Shown here piece after piece: positions 8,032 to 17,558 of a stretch of DNA of 36,579 nucleotides. Source of the stretch: Opitutales bacterium (GTDB taxonomy: Bacteria > Verrucomicrobiota > Verrucomicrobiia > Opitutales > Oceanipulchritudinaceae). The position numbers and the translations under genes were made by a program. Position 1 is the stretch's first letter; every line of letters begins with the position of its first letter. Below the pieces are notes generated by a model, which was not told the origin of the DNA, ran no database searches, and was given only the letters and a program-made list of their open reading frames with translations. Location: positions 1 through 36,579 of the forward strand of contig SLNJ01000048.1 of NCBI GenBank assembly GCA_007133065.1, given 5' to 3'.

Positions 8032-8832
8032 ATGGCGGCTACAGTATTCACGATCGCGAATCAGAAAGGCGGTGTCGGTAAAACGACCACGGCCATCAAC
8101 CTCGGAGCCGCGCTGGCGGAGCGCAAGCTGCGGGTCCTTATCGTGGACATCGACCCCCAGGCCAATGCAACCAGCGGGCTCGGCCACGAAAAGACCCCGG
8201 GCGGGAGCCTCTACAACCTGCTGCACGAAGAGGAATCAAATCGCGACGCCGTGCTCGCGAAGGTGCTGGAGACAGATACAAAAAACCTCTTCCTGCTTCC
8301 CTCGGAAGTCGATCTGGCCGCGATCGAGATTGAATTGAGCCAACGCGAGAACTATCTCGTCCAGCTCCGGCGCATTCTCTCTCCGCTGCTGCAGGGAGAT
8401 GATTACGACGCCGTTTTCATCGACTGTCCGCCTTCGCTGGGAATGCTCTCCATGAACGCGCTCGCCTGCGCCGACTACCTCCTCATCGCGCTGCAATGTG
8501 AGTACCTCGCGATGGAAGGGCTGGGCCAGATTCTCAGTGTTACCGACCAACTGCGCGATGCCAGGGTAAACACCAACCTGCAGGTCGGCGGGATCCTCAT
8601 GACCATGTTCGATATTCGAACCAACCTCTCCCGTCAGGTCGTCGAAGAGGTTCGTAAACATTTCGGCGAAAAGGTATTCGACACGGTCATACCCCGAAGC
8701 ATCCGCCTCGGTGAATCGCCAAGTTTCGGACAGACCATCCTTCAGTACGATCCAATGAGCTCCGGCGCAATCGCCCACCAGGCGCTTGCCCGCGAGGTCG
8801 CCCGGCGCTTCGCACTAAGCAGGAATGGCTGA
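8032..8832 (+). CDS. parA: ParA/Soj-family chromosome-partitioning ATPase
   Basis: 266 residues. It has a deviant Walker A motif KGGVGKTT at 12-19, a Walker A' region with DIDPQANAT, and a Walker B-like region FIDCPPSLG. These define the chromosomal ParA/Soj subgroup without an N-terminal HTH. The protein would bind DNA nonspecifically with ATP and move the ParB-parS complex. The ATG at 8032 is chosen because homology starts there; an upstream frame start at 7885 lies inside the tRNA-Cys gene. The 3' end overlaps rnc by 8 bp. No parB or gid/rsmG gene follows, unlike the common arrangement. Confidence 0.93.
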   Translation: MAATVFTIANQKGGVGKTTTAINLGAALAERKLRVLIVDIDPQANATSGLGHEKTPGGSLYNLLHEEESNRDAVLAKVLETDTKNLFLLPSEVDLAAIEIELSQRENYLVQLRRILSPLLQGDDYDAVFIDCPPSLGMLSMNALACADYLLIALQCEYLAMEGLGQILSVTDQLRDARVNTNLQVGGILMTMFDIRTNLSRQVVEEVRKHFGEKVFDTVIPRSIRLGESPSFGQTILQYDPMSSGAIAHQALAREVARRFALSRNG

Positions 8833-9559
8833 CTCCACCAACGCGGACGACGCCCTCGAGGCACTGCAGGAACGCATCGGCTACCGATTCCGTGAACCGA
8901 AGCGACTCCGCCAGAGCCTCACCCATCCCTCCTACCTCCAGCAGGCGCCCTCGGAGGGCCCCCACTACCAGCGCCTGGAGTTCCTCGGCGACGCGATCCT
9001 ATCGGCGATCCTGTCTGAGCAATTGTTCCAGATCCTGCCCCGCGAGCGCGAAGGGATTCTCTCCGACAACCGGGCCGCTCTCGCCCGAGGCGAGGAGTTG
9101 AGCCGGCTCGCGCGCGACCTCGGCATTCGCGAGGCCATTCGGCTCAGTCCGTCGGAGGAACAGAACGCCGGCCGTGACCGCGACTCCATCCTCGAGGATG
9201 CACTCGAAGCCCTGGTGGGGGCGATCTACCTCGATTCAGGCTGGGAGACGACCCGGAGCATCGTGCTGGGCTGGTACGGCGACATTGAGAGCCGGCTTCC
9301 TCCAATGATCTCCCACCAGAACCCAAAGGGCCGCCTGCAGGAACACGCTCAGGCCGAGTTCGGCAACGATGCGGTACGCTACCGGGTCGTGGAGGAGAGC
9401 GGCCCCGATCACGACAAGTGCTTCGTCATCGAAGTGCTTATCCAGAATCAGCCGGCCGGGCGCGGTACCGGCTCCTCCAAGAAGGAGGCCGAAGAGAACG
9501 CCGCCCGCGAAGCGCTGCATGCGCTCGGAGAGACAAAGGAGAACCGGGAAGAGGCGTGA
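8825..9559 (+). CDS. rnc: Ribonuclease III
   Basis: 244 residues. The catalytic domain carries the RNase III signature [10 protein letters not shown] (Glu52, Asp56) and the second metal-site segment [17 protein letters not shown] (Asp125, Glu128). A double-stranded RNA-binding domain fills the C-terminal 75 residues ([11 protein letters not shown]..., [18 protein letters not shown]). It processes rRNA precursors and other structured RNAs. The ATG at 8825 overlaps the parA stop (8825-8832), so the two are likely translationally coupled. It converges with radC, with only 13 bp between the stop codons. Confidence 0.96.
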   Translation: MADSTNADDALEALQERIGYRFREPKRLRQSLTHPSYLQQAPSEGPHYQRLEFLGDAILSAILSEQLFQILPREREGILSDNRAALARGEELSRLARDLGIREAIRLSPSEEQNAGRDRDSILEDALEALVGAIYLDSGWETTRSIVLGWYGDIESRLPPMISHQNPKGRLQEHAQAEFGNDAVRYRVVEESGPDHDKCFVIEVLIQNQPAGRGTGSSKKEAEENAAREALHALGETKENREEA

Positions 9560-9572
9560 TTTGCCAACGGCG

Positions 9573-10295
9573 TCACAGCACCCCTGCCTCGGCGAAGCTG
9601 TAGAATCCCTGAGCCGACGGATCGTGTCGGGGATCGCCGACAATGATGTGGTCCAGCAGATCGATTCCGATGGTCTGCGCCGCCTCGCGCAATTGGCGGG
9701 TGGTCCTGATGTCGGCACGGCTCGGCGTCGGATCGCCGCTCGGATGGTTGTGCGCACAGATAATCGCCGCCGCCCCCCGCCGGATCGCCTCCCGGAAGAC
9801 TTCGCGGGGGTGAGCCAGGCTTCCGGTGGCCGTCCCGGAGGTGACCTCGGCGAACTTCAGCAATCGATTCTTCCGATTCAACGCCAGGACCCAGAACTTC
9901 TCGACTTCCAGGCCGGATGTGGTCGGACGCAGGTACGCGAATACATCAGCCGGGGTTCCGAGGTCCGGCGCCGCTCCGGAGCCCGCACGCAAAACCCGGC
10001 GGGCGACCTCCATCACCGCAATCAATTGCAGCGACTTCACCGGCCCAATTCCCTTGATCCCACGAAAATCCGACTCCGACCAGCCGAGTAAACCGGCGAG
10101 CGAACCCGCCTCGCTGACCAGCCGGGCCGAGAGCCCCAACACGCTGTTCCCCCGCCCGCCGCTGCGCAGGAGCATCGCCAGCAGCTCCGTGTCGCTCAAC
10201 GCTCCCGGACCCAGTTGCTCCAAACGCTCCTGGGGACGCTCCGCAACGGCCACATCCCGCAACCGTTGCAACGCCGGTGAATATTCCGTCGTCAT
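9573..10295 (-). CDS. radC: RadC family JAB/MPN-domain protein
   Basis: 240 residues, standard RadC length. An N-terminal helical part with a helix-hairpin-helix (IKGIGPVKSLQL, 80-91) is followed by the JAMM metal-site motif, with His182, His184 and Asp195 in AHNHPSGDPTPSRAD. The fold belongs to the JAB1/MPN metallopeptidases. Despite the name, a direct repair role is not established, and radC-like genes are often carried by mobile elements; here the full-length form and core neighbours argue for a chromosomal copy. A TATAAT box lies 22 nt upstream of the ATG. Confidence 0.95.
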   Translation of the reverse strand: MTTEYSPALQRLRDVAVAERPQERLEQLGPGALSDTELLAMLLRSGGRGNSVLGLSARLVSEAGSLAGLLGWSESDFRGIKGIGPVKSLQLIAVMEVARRVLRAGSGAAPDLGTPADVFAYLRPTTSGLEVEKFWVLALNRKNRLLKFAEVTSGTATGSLAHPREVFREAIRRGAAAIICAHNHPSGDPTPSRADIRTTRQLREAAQTIGIDLLDHIIVGDPRHDPSAQGFYSFAEAGVL

Positions 10296-10317
10296 GCTAT
10301 CTTTTTTACTATTTTAT

Positions 10318-10323
10318 ATTATA
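10318..10323 (-). promoter_or_regulatory. -10 box of radC
   Basis: A perfect TATAAT on the minus strand within a locally AT-rich stretch (10301-10335), unusual in this GC-rich window. It sits 22 bp upstream of the radC ATG. No convincing -35 hexamer is seen 16-18 bp further upstream, so only the -10 element is called. Confidence 0.4.
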
Positions 10324-10508
10324 TGTAAAGCATGAAATGACGGTTCTCTGCTCCCAACCGACTCGCGCGCGGCGCGCGAAACAGAGTGAACCCACAACGC
10401 GAGACAACCCCCTCTCACCCTCACTTCGATTCGCACCGGTTTTTGCATCCCAACGCCCCACGTATCCAGCCCTTGCGTTTGTCGCGGATTATGGTTTCAA
10501 TGGCGTGC

Positions 10509-11504
10509 ATGAAGCAGATTCGAGTCGGAATAATCGGTTCGGGCGGAATGGCCGGCGTCCGAGCGGAGCATTTTGAGGCATTCGACGACTCCGTGGTCGC
10601 GGCGGTTGCCGCGCGAAACACGGAGACAGGCCGCGCGCTTGCCGAACGGTACCGGGCGACACTGTATCCGGACTGGCGCGACGTGACCGCACACGACCAA
10701 TTGGACGCCGTCTGCATTACCACGCACAACGCACTGCACGGGGAGATCGCGCTCGAAGCGCTGGCACGCGGCAAGGCCGTCTTCTCGGAATACCCCGCCT
10801 GCCGGAGGCCGGGCGAAGCTGCCTCCCTGATGCGTTGGATCGAGCGGGACGACTGCCCGGTCGTAACGTACACGCACCGGGAGCCTCTTTCGCGCGTCCA
10901 TGCCGCGCTGCGCGCCCGGGCCTCGCGCCTCGGCCGACCGATCGCTGCACACTTTTCACGCGTGACACCGGGCCGGGGAAAACGTCCGCAGATCCTGTTC
11001 AATCTGGCACAGTCGGGTCCGCCCGCACTCTTCTTTGTCTATCATGTTCACCCCGTGCTCGACCTGTTCGGAGTATGGGACCGCGTCGTGAGCACCGCAG
11101 CGTATTCCGAATTGCGGGACGACGACGGGTACGAGCGATTCATCAACACCCTCAGTGTTTCGTTCGGGAACGGAGCGCTCGGCGATTGGTACTGGGCCGG
11201 AGGCGTGACGGTTCCGCAAGCGGAGGAGTCGCTCCGATTCATCTTCGAGAACGGCAGCATGAAACGAACGGCCCAGAATTGGGAGAGCCATCCCGCTTCA
11301 ACCCCGGATGAACCGATTGACGAGATTTCGAACCTCGAACAAGCGGTGTCACGGCGGTTCGTCGATTTCGCCCTGGATCCCGCCCAGGGGCGGTGGCGCC
11401 CCAGCGCACGGCAGGCAATCGAGGCAGCCGCGATCGGAATCGCCGCCGAGATCTCCCAACAGGAGCACCGGGCGGTCGAACGCAGCGAGATTCTAGGCCG
11501 ATAA
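10509..11504 (+). CDS. Gfo/Idh/MocA-family oxidoreductase (atypical active site)
   Basis: 331 residues. A Rossmann NAD(P)-binding start VGIIGSGGMAG (6-16) is followed by the Gfo/Idh/MocA C-terminal alpha/beta domain (YHVHPVLDLFG, 178-188). Family enzymes reduce or oxidise sugars, inositols and related compounds. The usual catalytic E-K-P motif is replaced by E94-Y95-P96 within VFSEYPACRRPGEA, so the lysine that acts in catalysis in most members is missing. The ATG at 10509 directly precedes the Rossmann strand; the open frame extends upstream to 10386, but that part looks non-coding. A ThuA-like gene follows after 96 bp, a common partnership in carbohydrate catabolism. Confidence 0.85.
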   Translation: MKQIRVGIIGSGGMAGVRAEHFEAFDDSVVAAVAARNTETGRALAERYRATLYPDWRDVTAHDQLDAVCITTHNALHGEIALEALARGKAVFSEYPACRRPGEAASLMRWIERDDCPVVTYTHREPLSRVHAALRARASRLGRPIAAHFSRVTPGRGKRPQILFNLAQSGPPALFFVYHVHPVLDLFGVWDRVVSTAAYSELRDDDGYERFINTLSVSFGNGALGDWYWAGGVTVPQAEESLRFIFENGSMKRTAQNWESHPASTPDEPIDEISNLEQAVSRRFVDFALDPAQGRWRPSARQAIEAAAIGIAAEISQQEHRAVERSEILGR

Positions 11505-11600
11505 AAACCTCCGCCGAGCTTCACCGGAGCATCGATAACGGCGTGACAGCCGGGAGCATCGACACAACCATCACCATCACCCATAAAACCGCATCCACCC

Positions 11601-12365
11601 ATGGCACACCTACGCATCACGATCTGGAACGAATTCGTTCACGAGCAGAATAACAAGCTCGTCCAATCGATCTATCCCGACGGCATACATGCCGCCATCG
11701 CCGCGTCGCTTCGCGCCCTCGACGACAGGCTCGAGGTGCGCACCGCGACCCTGGAAGAACCGGACCACGGGCTGAGCGAAAAACTCCTGCGCGACACCGA
11801 CGTACTCTTCTGGTGGGGTCACTGCGCCCACGACAAGGTGGCGGACGCGATCGTGGACCGGATCCAGTCGCGCGTCCTGCAGGGGATGGGACTCGTTGTT
11901 CTTCACTCGGGACACTTCTCGAAGATTTTCAAACGCCTGATGGGAACCTCCTGCGCACTCAAATGGCGTGAGGCGGGAGAACGCGAGCGGCTCTGGGTGT
12001 GCAACCCGGGCCATCCCATTGTTCGCGGCGTCGAAACCTGTATCGACCTCGAAAATACGGAGATGTACGGGGAACCGTTCGGAATTCCCGAACCGGAGGA
12101 GCAGGTTTTTCTGTCGTGGTTCGAGGGCGGCGAAGTCTTCCGCAGCGGCTGTTGCTGGCGCCGCGGCAACGGAAAGATCTTTTACTTCCGTCCCGGCCAC
12201 GAGACCTATCCGATCTACCACAACCCGCAGATCCAGCGCGTGCTGCTCAATGCCGCTCATTGGGCGCGACCCGAAGGTCATTGGGACGATGTCACCAAGG
12301 CCGCCAATGTTCCCGCCGACAAAGCCCGCGAACCGATCCAGGCCAAGGGCGGCAGCGTCCACTGA
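11601..12365 (+). CDS. ThuA-domain protein (trehalose-utilisation-like)
   Basis: 254 residues. It matches ThuA-like proteins with a class I glutamine-amidotransferase-like fold: [11 protein letters not shown] at the start, [11 protein letters not shown] in the middle, and [20 protein letters not shown] with the conserved histidine. The C-terminal half has [14 protein letters not shown]. In Rhizobium, ThuA works with a Gfo/Idh-type dehydrogenase (ThuB) on trehalose or related disaccharides, converting them to 3-keto sugars. The neighbouring oxidoreductase at 10509 fits that pattern, but the sugar used here is unknown. No signal peptide, so cytoplasmic. Confidence 0.88.
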   Translation: MAHLRITIWNEFVHEQNNKLVQSIYPDGIHAAIAASLRALDDRLEVRTATLEEPDHGLSEKLLRDTDVLFWWGHCAHDKVADAIVDRIQSRVLQGMGLVVLHSGHFSKIFKRLMGTSCALKWREAGERERLWVCNPGHPIVRGVETCIDLENTEMYGEPFGIPEPEEQVFLSWFEGGEVFRSGCCWRRGNGKIFYFRPGHETYPIYHNPQIQRVLLNAAHWARPEGHWDDVTKAANVPADKAREPIQAKGGSVH

Positions 12366-12504
12366 TCGAGCCATCGTTCCGCACCGCCCAGATCGAAAAC
12401 CCCGCGCGCCTCCTCCAGAACGCCGGAGAAGCCGTTGCGAAGCTGCAGTCACGATTCGCCCCGGTTCTTGAAAAGCCTGCCAGGCCTTGGCATGATCACG
12501 TGGA

Positions 12505-12521
12505 CCCCTGAAATTCAGGGG
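12505..12521. terminator. Small palindrome between convergent genes (possible terminator)
   Basis: cccctg-aaatt-cagggg is an inverted repeat with 6-bp arms in the 198-bp gap between the ThuA-like gene (plus strand) and the RidA-like gene (minus strand). No T-tract follows on either strand, so an intrinsic terminator is possible but weak. Nothing else is seen in the gap. Confidence 0.3.
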
Positions 12522-12563
12522 CGAGGCGATATGGAGTCGTTGCGATCCGCGCCCGGGCGACGT

Positions 12564-13025
12564 TTAGCGCACCTCGAACACCCCTTCAATCTCGACGGCG
12601 ATGTTGCCAGGGAGGGACCCGGCTCCGAGGGCGCTGCGCGCGCCGACGCCGTTTTCTTCACCAAAGACCTCGGCGAACAGCTCGCTGCACCCGTTGATGA
12701 CTTTCGGGTGCTCCGTGAATTCGGGTGTGCCGTTCACGAACCCGAGGAGCTTTACGACGCGGTGCACCTTGTCGAGACTCCCCAGGTGGGCGCGCAGGGA
12801 TGCAAGCATCGCCAGGCCGACCTGGCGGGCGGCGACGGCTCCGGCCGCGGCGTCGAGGTCGTCGCCGACCCGGCCGATGATCAGACTGCCGTCGGAGCGC
12901 AGGGGACCGTGACCGGACACGTAGGCGATGTCGCCTTCGATTACGACGGGACGGTAGAGGCCGGCTGGTTTCGGGGCCGGCGGCAGTTCCAGATTCAGCT
13001 GGGCCAGGCGCTGTTCAGGAGTCAT
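12564..13025 (-). CDS. RidA/YjgF-family protein (long subgroup)
   Basis: 153 residues, belonging to the RidA/YER057c/UK114 superfamily in the longer subgroup that begins LPPAPKPAGLYRPVV. Typical elements are IAYVSGHGPL, a central QVGLAMLASL helix and a C-terminal VEIEGVFEVR strand. Classic RidA deaminates reactive enamine/imine intermediates of PLP enzymes and needs a conserved Arg in the C-terminal half. The canonical C-terminal region here (GARSALGAGSLPGN) has an Arg in a similar place but lacks the full RidA signature, so enzymatic activity is uncertain. Trimers are expected. Stands alone, facing the ThuA-like gene. Confidence 0.85.
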   Translation of the reverse strand: MTPEQRLAQLNLELPPAPKPAGLYRPVVIEGDIAYVSGHGPLRSDGSLIIGRVGDDLDAAAGAVAARQVGLAMLASLRAHLGSLDKVHRVVKLLGFVNGTPEFTEHPKVINGCSELFAEVFGEENGVGARSALGAGSLPGNIAVEIEGVFEVR

Positions 13026-13081
13026 GGATCCAGTTTGCTCCGGGAGCGGGGCAAGTCAATGCCCGTTGCCGCATTCCGGGA

Positions 13082-14074
13082 TCAGTAGAACTTCACGAAT
13101 GCGTCCTTGCGCAGGCGTTCCAGCCAGGATTGCTGGGTCTGGCGGGCGATCTGAGAGGCGAGGATTTCCTCGATGCGCTCGCGCACCTCGTGCAGCGGCT
13201 GAATCCCCTCCTCGCGTACGTCCTCGACGTACAGGATGAAGATCTGGTCGCCGACGGAGATTGGTTCACTCCATTCGCCCGGCTCGAGGGCGAAGGCGGC
13301 TTGGCTCAGCTCGTCGCGCAGGTCCCCGCGCCGGTTCCAGCCCCAATCGCCCCCGCGATCGCTGCGGGCGTCCTGGCTGTACTCGGCGGCGACGCGGCGA
13401 AACGGCTTACCCTCCTCAAGCTCGCGTATCACCTTTTCGGCGTTCTGTCGCAGAAGGTCGGGGCCCTCGTCGGCGATCGGCCGGAGCATAATAATCCGCA
13501 GGTGGACGCTCTCCTCTTCGTAGAAATGGATCTTGTTCTCGTGGTAGAATCGCTCGATGCGCTCGGGGCTCACCTCGGACTCCGAACGGCGCATCCGGCC
13601 GCGCATGACGCTGACGATAATGCGCTCGCGCAGGTCGCGCCGAAACTCGCGCACATTCATTCCCAGTTCGCGCAGGTGCTCGTGAAACCTCGCCCTGTCG
13701 TTTCCAAAGTCCTCGATGAGTATACGATCAAACTCGTTTTCGATCACGCTCTGGGGAATCTGGAATTCACGCTCGTGGAACTCCTTCACGATGAGGACAC
13801 GATCCACCAGGCTCTGCAGAACCTCGCGGTAGAGTTCGTGCATCTGCATTTCGAACTCCCGCTGCGAACGCGCCTCCTCCTGGATTCGACGAACAAGGGG
13901 ACCCATTTCGCGACGGATATCTTCAAAAGTAATGATCTCATCCTCCACCTGAGCGGCGATCCCCTGCTTTGGAGGGGACCCCCAGATGTTATGAACCGGT
14001 TGGGCAACAAGCGAGATCGTCGTGAAGGGGAAGAGACCGAGGAGAATTATAAGTCGAAATGGAACGTTCATCAT
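13082..14074 (-). CDS. Periplasmic parvulin-type peptidyl-prolyl isomerase (SurA-like)
   Basis: 330 residues. An N-terminal hydrophobic signal peptide ends near LVAQ. A SurA-N-like helical chaperone domain follows (QGIAAQVEDEIITFEDI, then a helical arm with LVDRVLIVKEF). One parvulin domain occupies about residues 190-300 (VHLRIIMLRP, then EYSQDARSDRGGDWGW and VGDQIFILYVEDV). E. coli SurA has two parvulin domains, so this is a single-domain relative. The role is folding of outer-membrane or secreted proteins in the periplasm. It starts 6 bp after the mfd stop, so it belongs to the secA-lnt-mfd operon. Confidence 0.88.
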   Translation of the reverse strand: MMNVPFRLIILLGLFPFTTISLVAQPVHNIWGSPPKQGIAAQVEDEIITFEDIRREMGPLVRRIQEEARSQREFEMQMHELYREVLQSLVDRVLIVKEFHEREFQIPQSVIENEFDRILIEDFGNDRARFHEHLRELGMNVREFRRDLRERIIVSVMRGRMRRSESEVSPERIERFYHENKIHFYEEESVHLRIIMLRPIADEGPDLLRQNAEKVIRELEEGKPFRRVAAEYSQDARSDRGGDWGWNRRGDLRDELSQAAFALEPGEWSEPISVGDQIFILYVEDVREEGIQPLHEVRERIEEILASQIARQTQQSWLERLRKDAFVKFY

Positions 14075-14080
14075 GGTGCG

Positions 14081-17000
14081 CTAGCTCTGCCTTTGAATAA
14101 AGGCCTTGATCTCGTTTAACCTGAGGATCGGCTCTTTCGCGGTCAAGCGAGGAAACCGGGTCCCCACTTTGATGAAATCATCCTTTTTCCCCGACGCGCG
14201 CATGCATTTGAGCCGATTCGATTCGCATTCGACAGACTGGATGCGCTTCTGTTCCGCAAGGATACGCAGTTCGGTCACCTGCAACAAAACCTCGACTGCC
14301 TGGGGCGGTTCGCCGAAGCGGTCCCTCAGCTCCAAAGCGATTTGATCTAGCGCATTGGCCGAGTCGGCCAGGGCCAGGCGCCGGTAGAAGTCGATGCGGA
14401 GGCGGGTTTCGGTGATATAGGAGAACGGGATGCAAGCTTGGAGACGGTCGATCCTGTGGGCGGCGAGCTCCGTCTCTTTCATGACGGAGAACCCGGTGTA
14501 CTCGCCGGGGCGGGATCCGGTTTCCTCGGCCTCGCCAACGGTGACGAAATCGAGTCGAATCGTCGCACGGATCCGGTGGGCGACCGGTTCCCCCTTCAGC
14601 CGGGAAATACTCTGGCGCAGGAGCTGGCAGTACAGATCAAACCCGACCCCTGCGATGTGGCCACTCTGCTGCGGGCCGAGCAGGTTGCCAGCTCCGCGCA
14701 GCTCCAGGTCGCGCATGGCGATTCGAAAACCGGCGCCGAGCTGATTGTGTTGCCGCAGTGCGCTAAGCCGTTTTCGCGCCTGGTCGAGCATCCGGGCGTG
14801 GCGGTGCAGCAGGAGGTAGCAGTAGGCCTGGCGGTTGAACCGCCCCACCCGCCCCCGAAGCTGGTAAAGCTGCGAGAGCCCGAAACGGTCCGCTCCCTCA
14901 ATGATGATGGTGTTGCAGTTCGGTATATCGAGACCCGATTCAATGATAGTGGTACATGCCAGCACGTCGAACTCCCCGGCGACAAACCGCGTCATGATCC
15001 TCTCCAGCGCGTTTTCGGTCATCTGTCCGTGACCGACGGCGATGCGCAGGTCGGGGCAGAGCTCTTGCAACTGAAGCGCCACGGCATCGATGGTCTGAAC
15101 GCGATTGTGCAGGTAGAAAACCTGTCCCCCGCGTTCGATTTCGTACCGGATCGCGTCGCGCACAGACTCGGGAGAGTAGCTCTTGACGACGGTATGGATC
15201 GGCAGGCGGTCTCCCGGCGGGGTCTCGATAAGGGAGAGGTCGCGCGCGCCCATGAGGGCGAGGTGCAGCGTGCGCGGAATCGGCGTGGCACTCATGTTCA
15301 GGACATCGACGTTTTCGCGCAATTGCTTGAGTCTCTCCTTGTGACGAACCCCGAAACGGTGCTCCTCGTCGATCACAAGCAACCCGAGATCCCGGAAACG
15401 GAGGTCTTTGCTCAGGAGCCGATGAGTCCCGATGAGCACATCGATCCGCCCCTCGCGCGTCTGCCGCAGAATCTCCTGCTGTTGGGGACGATTGCGGAAT
15501 CGACTGATCATCTCCACCGTCACGGGGAAACCGCTCATACGCTCTCGAAACGTGTTGAAATGCTGTTGAGCGAGCACCGTTGTGGGAACCAGTACGGCAA
15601 CCTGCTTGCCGTCCATGACGGCTTTGAACGTCGCGCGGACCGCGACCTCGGTTTTGCCGAACCCGACATCGCCACAGATCAGGCGGTCCATCGGGCGCTC
15701 GCGCTCCATATCGACTTTGGTTTCCTCGACCGCGCGGAGCTGGTCGGCCGTCTCCTCGAACGGGAAGGTCTCCTCGAGGTGGTTTTGCCATTCGCTGTCC
15801 GGAGCGAACCCGTGCCCGGCACCGGTGTCGCGCTGCGCCTGGGTCCCCAGGAGCGAGGCTGCGAGATCCAGGGTTGCCTTCTCCGCGACGCGGCGTGTCT
15901 TGTTCCACTGCGTGCCTCCGAGCCTCGCCAGTTTTGGCGGCGTTTTTGCCAGCCCCACGTACCGGGAGAGCAGGTGCGATTCGTAGAGCGGCAGGTGGAG
16001 AGTCACATTGTCGGCGAACTCGAGGGAGATCACTTCCTCCGGTTTGCCCCGCAATTCGATGCGTGTGAGGCCGTGGAACCGGCATATTCCGTGGGCCAGG
16101 TGGACGAGATAGTCCCCCTCCGCGAGGTCCGAGAAGTCGAGCAGTTGATCGACGCGGGCGCGGCGCGGCAGGCGTCGCCGACGGAGTCCGGCAGGTGCGC
16201 GTCCCGGACCGCCGAAGAGCTCGGAGGCAGGGACCGCGACCAGGGGCGATCCGCCGGCCCGAATCTCCTTGCTCACCGATTCAAGCCCGTCGAACTCCAG
16301 GTGAAAGCCCTCCCGCAGGACTCCCGTTCGGAACTCCGGGTGGAGATCCTGTCCGCTCGAAGACTCCTCAAGAACCCTGCGTATCCTGGATTGCTCCTCC
16401 TCATTCCGGCATACGACGACGACCCGAGCGCCCGAATTCTTCCAACCCGACAGCTGCTTCAGCAGCTCCTCACGTGCCGCGGTTTCAGCCGCCACACGGT
16501 CGGCGCCAAGCACGCCCTCCGCCGGCACACTCCGGTATGCGTGCAAGCGCTCCCCCAGCAATTCGATCCGGTCGGCACACGCAAACAGCGGATCATCCTG
16601 GTCGAACTCGACGAGGCCGGTCCATGTATCCCCGGCGTCCGTCCGGTCCGCCGCGAGGTCCGCGAACGTCGGCAGCGTCGAGCGGGAGCGCTCAAACACC
16701 TCGAACCGGGAACGGGCGTTCTCCGCAAGACGGGACGGCTCCCAGAAAAACCAGGAAACCCGTCGCGGCAGATAACTGAACAGATTTCGGCTCGTCTCTC
16801 CGGCGCCCGGCGGAGTGAACGCCGCGATCAACAGCTCGGAAACCGGATGGAGCGACCGCTGCGAGGTCGGATCGTAGGCGCGGATGGCTTCGATCTCGTC
16901 TCCGAAGAAATCGATCCGGCACGGTTCCAACGCGTTTAATGGGTAGACGTCCACGAGTCCGCCGCGCACCGCGAACTGCCCGGGCTGTTCGCACAGGGCC

Positions 17001-17515
17001 TCGTGATCGTACCCCATCGCGCTCCCGAGTGAATCAACCAGTTCCTGAAAACGGAATGTCTGCCCGGAGCGGAGCCGGAGCTCGCGCTGCGCCAGCGACT
17101 CCGGAGGCGGCACCGGCGTAAAGAATCCCCTGGGGGTCGTGACGAGGTACGCCGTCGATTCGGACTCGGGGGGAGCGGAGGTCAGATCGAGCATACGGGT
17201 GAGCGCGGAAATCCGATCGCAATGCCGTTCAAAAACCTGGGGCTCACTCCCCTCGCCCTCCGGAAACTCGGGCAGGAGGAGGATTTCGGGAGACCGGCGA
17301 TCCGAGCGGTTGGATCCGCCGAACAGGGCGAGTTCCCGTGCCCACGCTTCCATTCGCCCCGTGTCCGGAAGAAAAACGACCGCCAGTGCCGCGCGATCGG
17401 TACGCGCCAGGGAATCCGCCAACGGTACTGCAGCGGTTTCGTTCAACCCGTACAGGAGACGGGCGTTCAGTGATGATGGGAGCCGAACCGGTTCCACGGT
17501 TTTCAAAGGTACCAA
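14081..17515 (-). CDS. mfd: Transcription-repair coupling factor
   Basis: 1144 residues, normal Mfd length. Domains in order: a UvrB-like N-terminal region, a CarD/RNA-polymerase interaction domain (AEGDYLVHLAHGICRFHGL), a RecG-like translocase with Walker A GDVGFGKTEVAVRA, DEEH box (LVIDEEHRFGVR) and motif III (MSATPIPRTLHLALMGARDL), and a C-terminal TRCF domain. Mfd removes RNA polymerase stalled at lesions and recruits UvrA. It follows lnt by 43 bp. A long opposite-strand frame at 14438-16939 is a shadow of this gene. Confidence 0.97.
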   Translation of the reverse strand: MVPLKTVEPVRLPSSLNARLLYGLNETAAVPLADSLARTDRAALAVVFLPDTGRMEAWARELALFGGSNRSDRRSPEILLLPEFPEGEGSEPQVFERHCDRISALTRMLDLTSAPPESESTAYLVTTPRGFFTPVPPPESLAQRELRLRSGQTFRFQELVDSLGSAMGYDHEALCEQPGQFAVRGGLVDVYPLNALEPCRIDFFGDEIEAIRAYDPTSQRSLHPVSELLIAAFTPPGAGETSRNLFSYLPRRVSWFFWEPSRLAENARSRFEVFERSRSTLPTFADLAADRTDAGDTWTGLVEFDQDDPLFACADRIELLGERLHAYRSVPAEGVLGADRVAAETAAREELLKQLSGWKNSGARVVVVCRNEEEQSRIRRVLEESSSGQDLHPEFRTGVLREGFHLEFDGLESVSKEIRAGGSPLVAVPASELFGGPGRAPAGLRRRRLPRRARVDQLLDFSDLAEGDYLVHLAHGICRFHGLTRIELRGKPEEVISLEFADNVTLHLPLYESHLLSRYVGLAKTPPKLARLGGTQWNKTRRVAEKATLDLAASLLGTQAQRDTGAGHGFAPDSEWQNHLEETFPFEETADQLRAVEETKVDMERERPMDRLICGDVGFGKTEVAVRATFKAVMDGKQVAVLVPTTVLAQQHFNTFRERMSGFPVTVEMISRFRNRPQQQEILRQTREGRIDVLIGTHRLLSKDLRFRDLGLLVIDEEHRFGVRHKERLKQLRENVDVLNMSATPIPRTLHLALMGARDLSLIETPPGDRLPIHTVVKSYSPESVRDAIRYEIERGGQVFYLHNRVQTIDAVALQLQELCPDLRIAVGHGQMTENALERIMTRFVAGEFDVLACTTIIESGLDIPNCNTIIIEGADRFGLSQLYQLRGRVGRFNRQAYCYLLLHRHARMLDQARKRLSALRQHNQLGAGFRIAMRDLELRGAGNLLGPQQSGHIAGVGFDLYCQLLRQSISRLKGEPVAHRIRATIRLDFVTVGEAEETGSRPGEYTGFSVMKETELAAHRIDRLQACIPFSYITETRLRIDFYRRLALADSANALDQIALELRDRFGEPPQAVEVLLQVTELRILAEQKRIQSVECESNRLKCMRASGKKDDFIKVGTRFPRLTAKEPILRLNEIKAFIQRQS

Positions 17516-17558
17516 TAGGGTGCTCCGGACAAATCACAAGTCCGGGCCGCGCTTCATT

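Noticed and set aside
14438-16939. An 833-codon plus-strand open frame opposite mfd
   Set aside because: It lies entirely within mfd on the other strand. Long antisense frames are expected in GC-rich genes with strong codon bias, and its protein has no recognisable motif.
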